The notes beneath the pieces were generated by a model. That model was given only the letters and a program-made list of their open reading frames with translations. It was not told where the DNA came from and did no database searches. Of a DNA stretch of 64,000 bases, positions 59,598 through 64,000 are shown piece after piece. The translations under genes were made by a program, and so were the position numbers. Origin of the DNA: Medicago truncatula (lineage: Eukaryota; Streptophyta; Magnoliopsida; Fabales; Fabaceae); the NCBI RefSeq assembly GCF_003473485.1, contig NC_053047.1:5471001-5535000 (forward strand), in the 5' to 3' direction. Within the stretch, counting starts at the first letter, position 1. The number at the start of each line of letters is the position of its first letter.

Positions 59598-60300
59598 TGG
59601 TGCTCTCACTCCAAACTCAACTCACAAAGACAGAGAAAAAAAAATGGTTCACTTGTTTAAGCTTAGTTACCTAAAGAGTGTACATAAGCACACATATATA
59701 TAGACCCTTCAATTGAACTATATTTTGAAAGGAAAATAACCATAGAGACAAAAAAAGAAAATTCACACTATTCAAGGTACCCTATTAAATTAGCCAAAAA
59801 AAATGTACCCTATTAAAAGCCTTGGTGATAAAAAAAATTTAAAAACAATAAAAAATTAAATTGAGTAAAGAAAGTTAAAGAAGGAATAAAAAAAAATTAA
59901 AGGGTGGTTGGGTTTTTTTAATGAAGGATTAAATTGAACACTGCTGTGTACAATAATTTATGCATAAAAAATTCAGACCCTTATTTAGCCCTTCTAGATT
60001 TTAAGCTGGAAAAGTTTGTCTGCTTTTATAAAGGGAAGAGAAAAAAGTGAGAGGGGTTGGTTTGTGATTGATGATAGTGAAATGAGTAGATAGATACTGT
60101 AAAATATTTACTCCTTCAGCTCTTTTTGTATTTAGTAAAACTTGTCATAAAATTATATCCATATACACTTGTAACTTTTACCTTTATTATTTTGACTCAA
60201 TGAATTGTATTATTATTTCTCTATTAATATTAATATAATTTAGTAAAACATGTCATCAATCTATATCCTCTCAAAAAGAATGTCATCAATCTTATATTTG
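59598..60300. promoter_or_regulatory. CYP85A: CYP85A promoter region with TATA box
   Basis: CTATATATATG (minus strand, 59703-59693) lies about 97 bases above the start codon and is the likely TATA box. No CGTGTG or CGTGCG brassinosteroid feedback element was noticed in the near upstream sequence, so feedback control by BZR1-type factors cannot be claimed. Confidence 0.6.
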
Positions 60301-60309
60301 TTAAAGAAA

Positions 60310-60540
60310 TTGGAGGCATACACCACGTCACGCCCAGCACTCTTTAGGTTTTGGTACGTGAATCGACCGTCACACCCAACAACATTCTTTGAGTTTGGTG
60401 CGTGAATCATTAGGTGTCACTTGAATTCGACAGACTCTGATACCATAATGAAATTGGAGGTCTAACTCATCCTTAAAAACCGGTTCAAAAGTTGAGGATT
60501 GTCTCCTCTATAAGTGAATCGAACCTCAGACACGACAAAA
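60310..60540 (-). mobile_element. Degenerate LTR/TRIM-like fragment, second copy
   Basis: On the minus strand it reads CCGGTTTTTAAGGATGAGTT, then TTCATTATGGTATCAGAGTC. So an LTR-like end is followed by an almost intact tRNA-Met primer site. It is related to 24777-25095. The plus strand also has two GGTGCGTGAATC-like direct repeats. Confidence 0.55.
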
Positions 60541-63500
60541 AAAAAACGTAGCAAATGTACTAATTTTTCATCGAGTAACAATATTTCTTTGATAAAATGT
60601 TTGTATCCACATGAATTGTCTAGATTCAACTAATTATGATTAGTTTAATCGGGGGGTGGGGACGTGCCAGATTAATTAATTTTACTGACTTTAAGAGAAA
60701 GAGTGACAAAACGGGTAGGTCATGTCAGATTTGCTTTCTTGAATTAATTGAGTAACTACAATCTATGAATACGCTGCTTATTTGTTTCTAATACATTTGA
60801 TCAAAATAGTTAGGTTAATGTTTTGGTTACTAACACTCTCCAACATTTATCACTCCCTATAACCTAGGCTTGAATCCAAACCAACTGGAGGTTTAAGAAC
60901 GCCAAAGTAAGTAACAATTATTATTATTAGTTTATGTCTAAATCTAATGAATAAATGAATGGTTAAACTGGGTCAAGCTAACAAAGTTAGGGTTAGTACT
61001 CATTGTGACTTGTTATTTGGTTTATGAATCAAAGTTAGGTTATTACTCATTGATCACATAGTAAACATTAACAACGGGTTAACCAAATAGAATACAAATA
61101 ATCTACTAGATATTCATAAAATTATTTAAAGTTACATGAACAATAATTACACGGAAGTTCCTATTTCATGATCTAATCTAGATAGGATTAACTCATCATA
61201 GCTTCTAAATACATATTATAACATATACATAAAAAAAAAAGCATGAGAAAAGGATCATCGATTGATGAATCCTTGACTCTCGAATGACTCTGATCACTTC
61301 AATCCTTTAGAAATTGTGTTTACGTCATTGTCATCTTGTCAAAATGTATTTTCTACTAACCTAGGGGTTTAGTATTTATAGATAGACCTTTTCCTAAGTT
61401 TTAGGAAATGTAGCTCGCAACGGGGGCCTATTTTTTCGTGATGCGATACAAGCAGTAAGGTTATCAATTTGACCTAATCGCTCTATCTCTCTATGCGAAG
61501 CTCGTAGCCCGCGGTGTGAGATAGACAATGGCGACACATGGCTCATAGTCTACGATGCGAGATAGAAAGTAGCTGAATTTTTGGTGTATTGATTCCTCGC
61601 TCAATCTCTTCTCACCATAACGTTTGTTATGACTATGCACCAAGCTTAATCAATGATAAACTCATAAAAAACATAGTACGATTTTAAAGTTGTCTGCTTC
61701 GAGTGGATTTCCGTGGCTACTAGGTTTCTTTCCATCTTATGATCTTTCATGACTTTTTAAATGAATTCTAGACCAAAACTAAACTAAAACTTCCTACTAC
61801 TACTACTAAAGTGATGATATTTGACGACTAGAAGTCTATATTATTTCTTGTCATCAACTAGCTTGAGGAAAATAGGAAGCGTGTAAAGAGGAGTGCTAAG
61901 GTACATGCTTTCAGAGTTATAAAAACTTTGAAGGTCTTGAAAACCTAAGGATCCATTGCCCGACCCTTTAGATAGTGATCTTAATCAAGTTTTTGTGGTT
62001 CCTTCTTAAAATGCTTCTGAATCATCTAAATATGAATTAAATGCTTAAATGGCATCTTCATCTGATTTTGGAAATGCTTATACTACTCAGTTTACAATAT
62101 TGGATGTTTTCATGTGTATGTGGCCTTCTGAGTGTGAATTGGTTAGGTCGAGTTAGGTTTTGCAATGTCTAAACTTAGCCTGTCGAAATTTTAAAGCCTA
62201 AGTCTAGCTTGCGGTTGTCATAGGTTTACTTTTTAGATTTGAATATGGTCTTATGAAAGTCCGATATGACCTACTAGCCTTTTAAACGTATATTCATATG
62301 AACATCTTTAAATAAGTAAAGTGTTCTTAAGTTAAAATAGACTGCTGAACTAATATATCAATGAGAATAAAGTATTTAACATGATTTCTTTTATAGTACA
62401 TTTACCAATCAGCAATTACATGTTAATAATGATCGGTTAGACATGCATAGACCAAAATGATTTATTAATGATTTAGAAAACATACAAATGGTTTAACTTA
62501 AAAGTGTTTAGAGACCAAAATTACTAATTTTTAGAGAACAAAATCTACTAACTTTTTTAGAAGGATTAAAAAGTTATTTAACAAAGAATATGCACATGCA
62601 GAGCACCCCATTGGACCTAAAGAAAAGTCCTTCACATGTCTGTCAATAAGATCTGGTCATGGATGGAATTGCATAATCTCACTACAAGACAATATTTCTT
62701 AGGTTACCATGTGAGTATGTGCAGAGAGAGGTGAGAAGAGAATTTGGTTCCTAAATATACTAACTGCAAGTTTTGAAATTTTAGACTGACCCTGCTTGTT
62801 GCAGTTTCAACCTGTTTGGATTTTATATTTCCTAGAAAACCATTCAACTGTACTCTTGACTTTTTGTACTGTTCAGTCTTATGGTCTTACATCATGGAAG
62901 AATTATTAAACAATATAGATAAATATATTAATATTGTTCATGCAACAATTTAAAAACATATATTTGATGCATATGCAACAAAAGTAACACTTCATTTTAA
63001 TTTATAAAAAATATAAAATAACCCCTTTATTTTTTTTAAACAATTGTAGGGACACTGTGTGTTCAGACCATCATTTATCAGATGTGTGACTCTTTAACAG
63101 AGTCGAACTGAAAAAACTTATTGCGTATATATTTAAACCCCAATTATAACTATTTAATTAAGAGTTTGCCTCCATAATTTTAAATGAGTGTTCAAATTCT
63201 TTTGAGAACAATCGTAAAATAGTTATTAATATTATTTTAATTGACAATAATTTTTTCTTCTCTAATTTTTTTGAAAAACTAATCCATGTTACAATTTGTT
63301 TTCTTTTGAAAAGGGTTGTTTGTCAAGCGAGATATTTAGTTACATTTAGAGAAAGAATCCCCATATTCATATTAGGAAGTATATGAATTAGAATTTTTAT
63401 ATTGTTTAAAAAAAATGGAGATTGAACATTTTACAAGTGAGACGATTCATAAGTTTAATGTCTCATTAGTGAGAGGATCATAAAATTTTAAATAAAATGT

Positions 63501-64000
63501 TGTGTCCAATCCATTTTTGCAATTACTCTTAATTTAATGTGGATGATCCTTCATTCTCCTCCCTTATATAAAAGGATCAAAGGATTTGAATGAGTTAAAA
63601 AGCCTCTACTTTATATTTTTTTTATAGAAGTTGCATTACCATCTATTTTTGACTTGAAGAAATTTTCATAACCACAAAAGAAGTCAACAAGTAAATTGTG
63701 ATGTTAAGAGGAATTTTGGAACCCTGTGAGAATAAGATATAGATGACATTATGGTAATTGTCACCCTTAAAAATTGTTTAACAACGTGCCAATTAACATG
63801 AGTTGATTGTTCAACTTAGGAGCATAAAAAGATCATAAGTAGGTATTAGGTCACATAGTATATTTGGAATTAATGGAAGTACATTTGGAATTTTTTCCCC
63901 CAGATGCTGTATAGATTCACAAAAATGATTTATTATTTCTTTTCACTGTATTAATAAAATCATTACTCAAATAATTATATTTTGTACAAAAGAGATCCTA
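60541..64000. other. Intergenic tail of the window
   Basis: No gene, RNA or complete element was recognised in about 3.4 kb. A GC-richer patch at 61400-61570 contains two pieces with GATGCGA and GAGATAGA-like repeats that are not assigned. From about 62400 the sequence is very AT-rich. Confidence 0.4.

Noticed and set aside
59418-59703. Plus-strand frames over the first CYP85A exon
   Set aside because: They are antisense shadows; the minus-strand P450 N-terminus is clear.

Overview
The window is AT-rich nuclear DNA of a flowering plant, most likely a legume close to Medicago. The genes have many GT-AG introns. They encode COBRA-like wall proteins, a UDP-arabinopyranose mutase and a CYP85A brassinosteroid oxidase. 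Small legume-type transposons fill the gaps. The genus is an inference from family resemblance; no search was run.

Nine protein-coding loci could be modelled exon by exon, and every model closes in frame. In order: a mitochondrial carrier of the SLC25A44 type (783-5276, minus); a COBRA-like gene with a truncated last exon (6682-11755, minus); its intact inverted partner (16016-19783, plus); a COBL4-type gene (20617-23310, minus); the tRNA G26 dimethyltransferase TRM1 (28719-34477, plus); two recently duplicated F-box/LRR genes (36468-37412 and 41448-42380, minus); a reversibly glycosylated polypeptide / UDP-arabinopyranose mutase (47025-49683, minus); and CYP85A (55775-59597, minus). A broken copy of the TRM1 3' end lies at 44650-45360.

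From memory, Arabidopsis chromosome 5 has COBL4, this carrier and RGP2 as neighbours, with a TRM1 gene not far away, so the block looks like old microsynteny. Three COBRA-like genes and an arabinopyranose mutase all act on cell-wall building, while CYP85A makes the growth hormone castasterone. Nothing suggests they are co-regulated; the layout is shared ancestry plus local duplication.

The rest is mobile DNA: LINE remnants, a tRNA-derived SINE with an 11-bp target duplication, hAT elements with 8-bp duplications, Stowaway-type elements, a foldback element, a TRIM nested in a solo-LTR-like sequence, and a TIR element whose interior became a minisatellite of palindromic units. The most unusual reading is at the COBRA inverted pair. 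The truncated copy ends at a duplication breakpoint carrying a 16-nt inverted copy of its own exon, which supplies the stop codon and removes the GPI-anchor signal. No new multi-gene defence or metabolic system was found.
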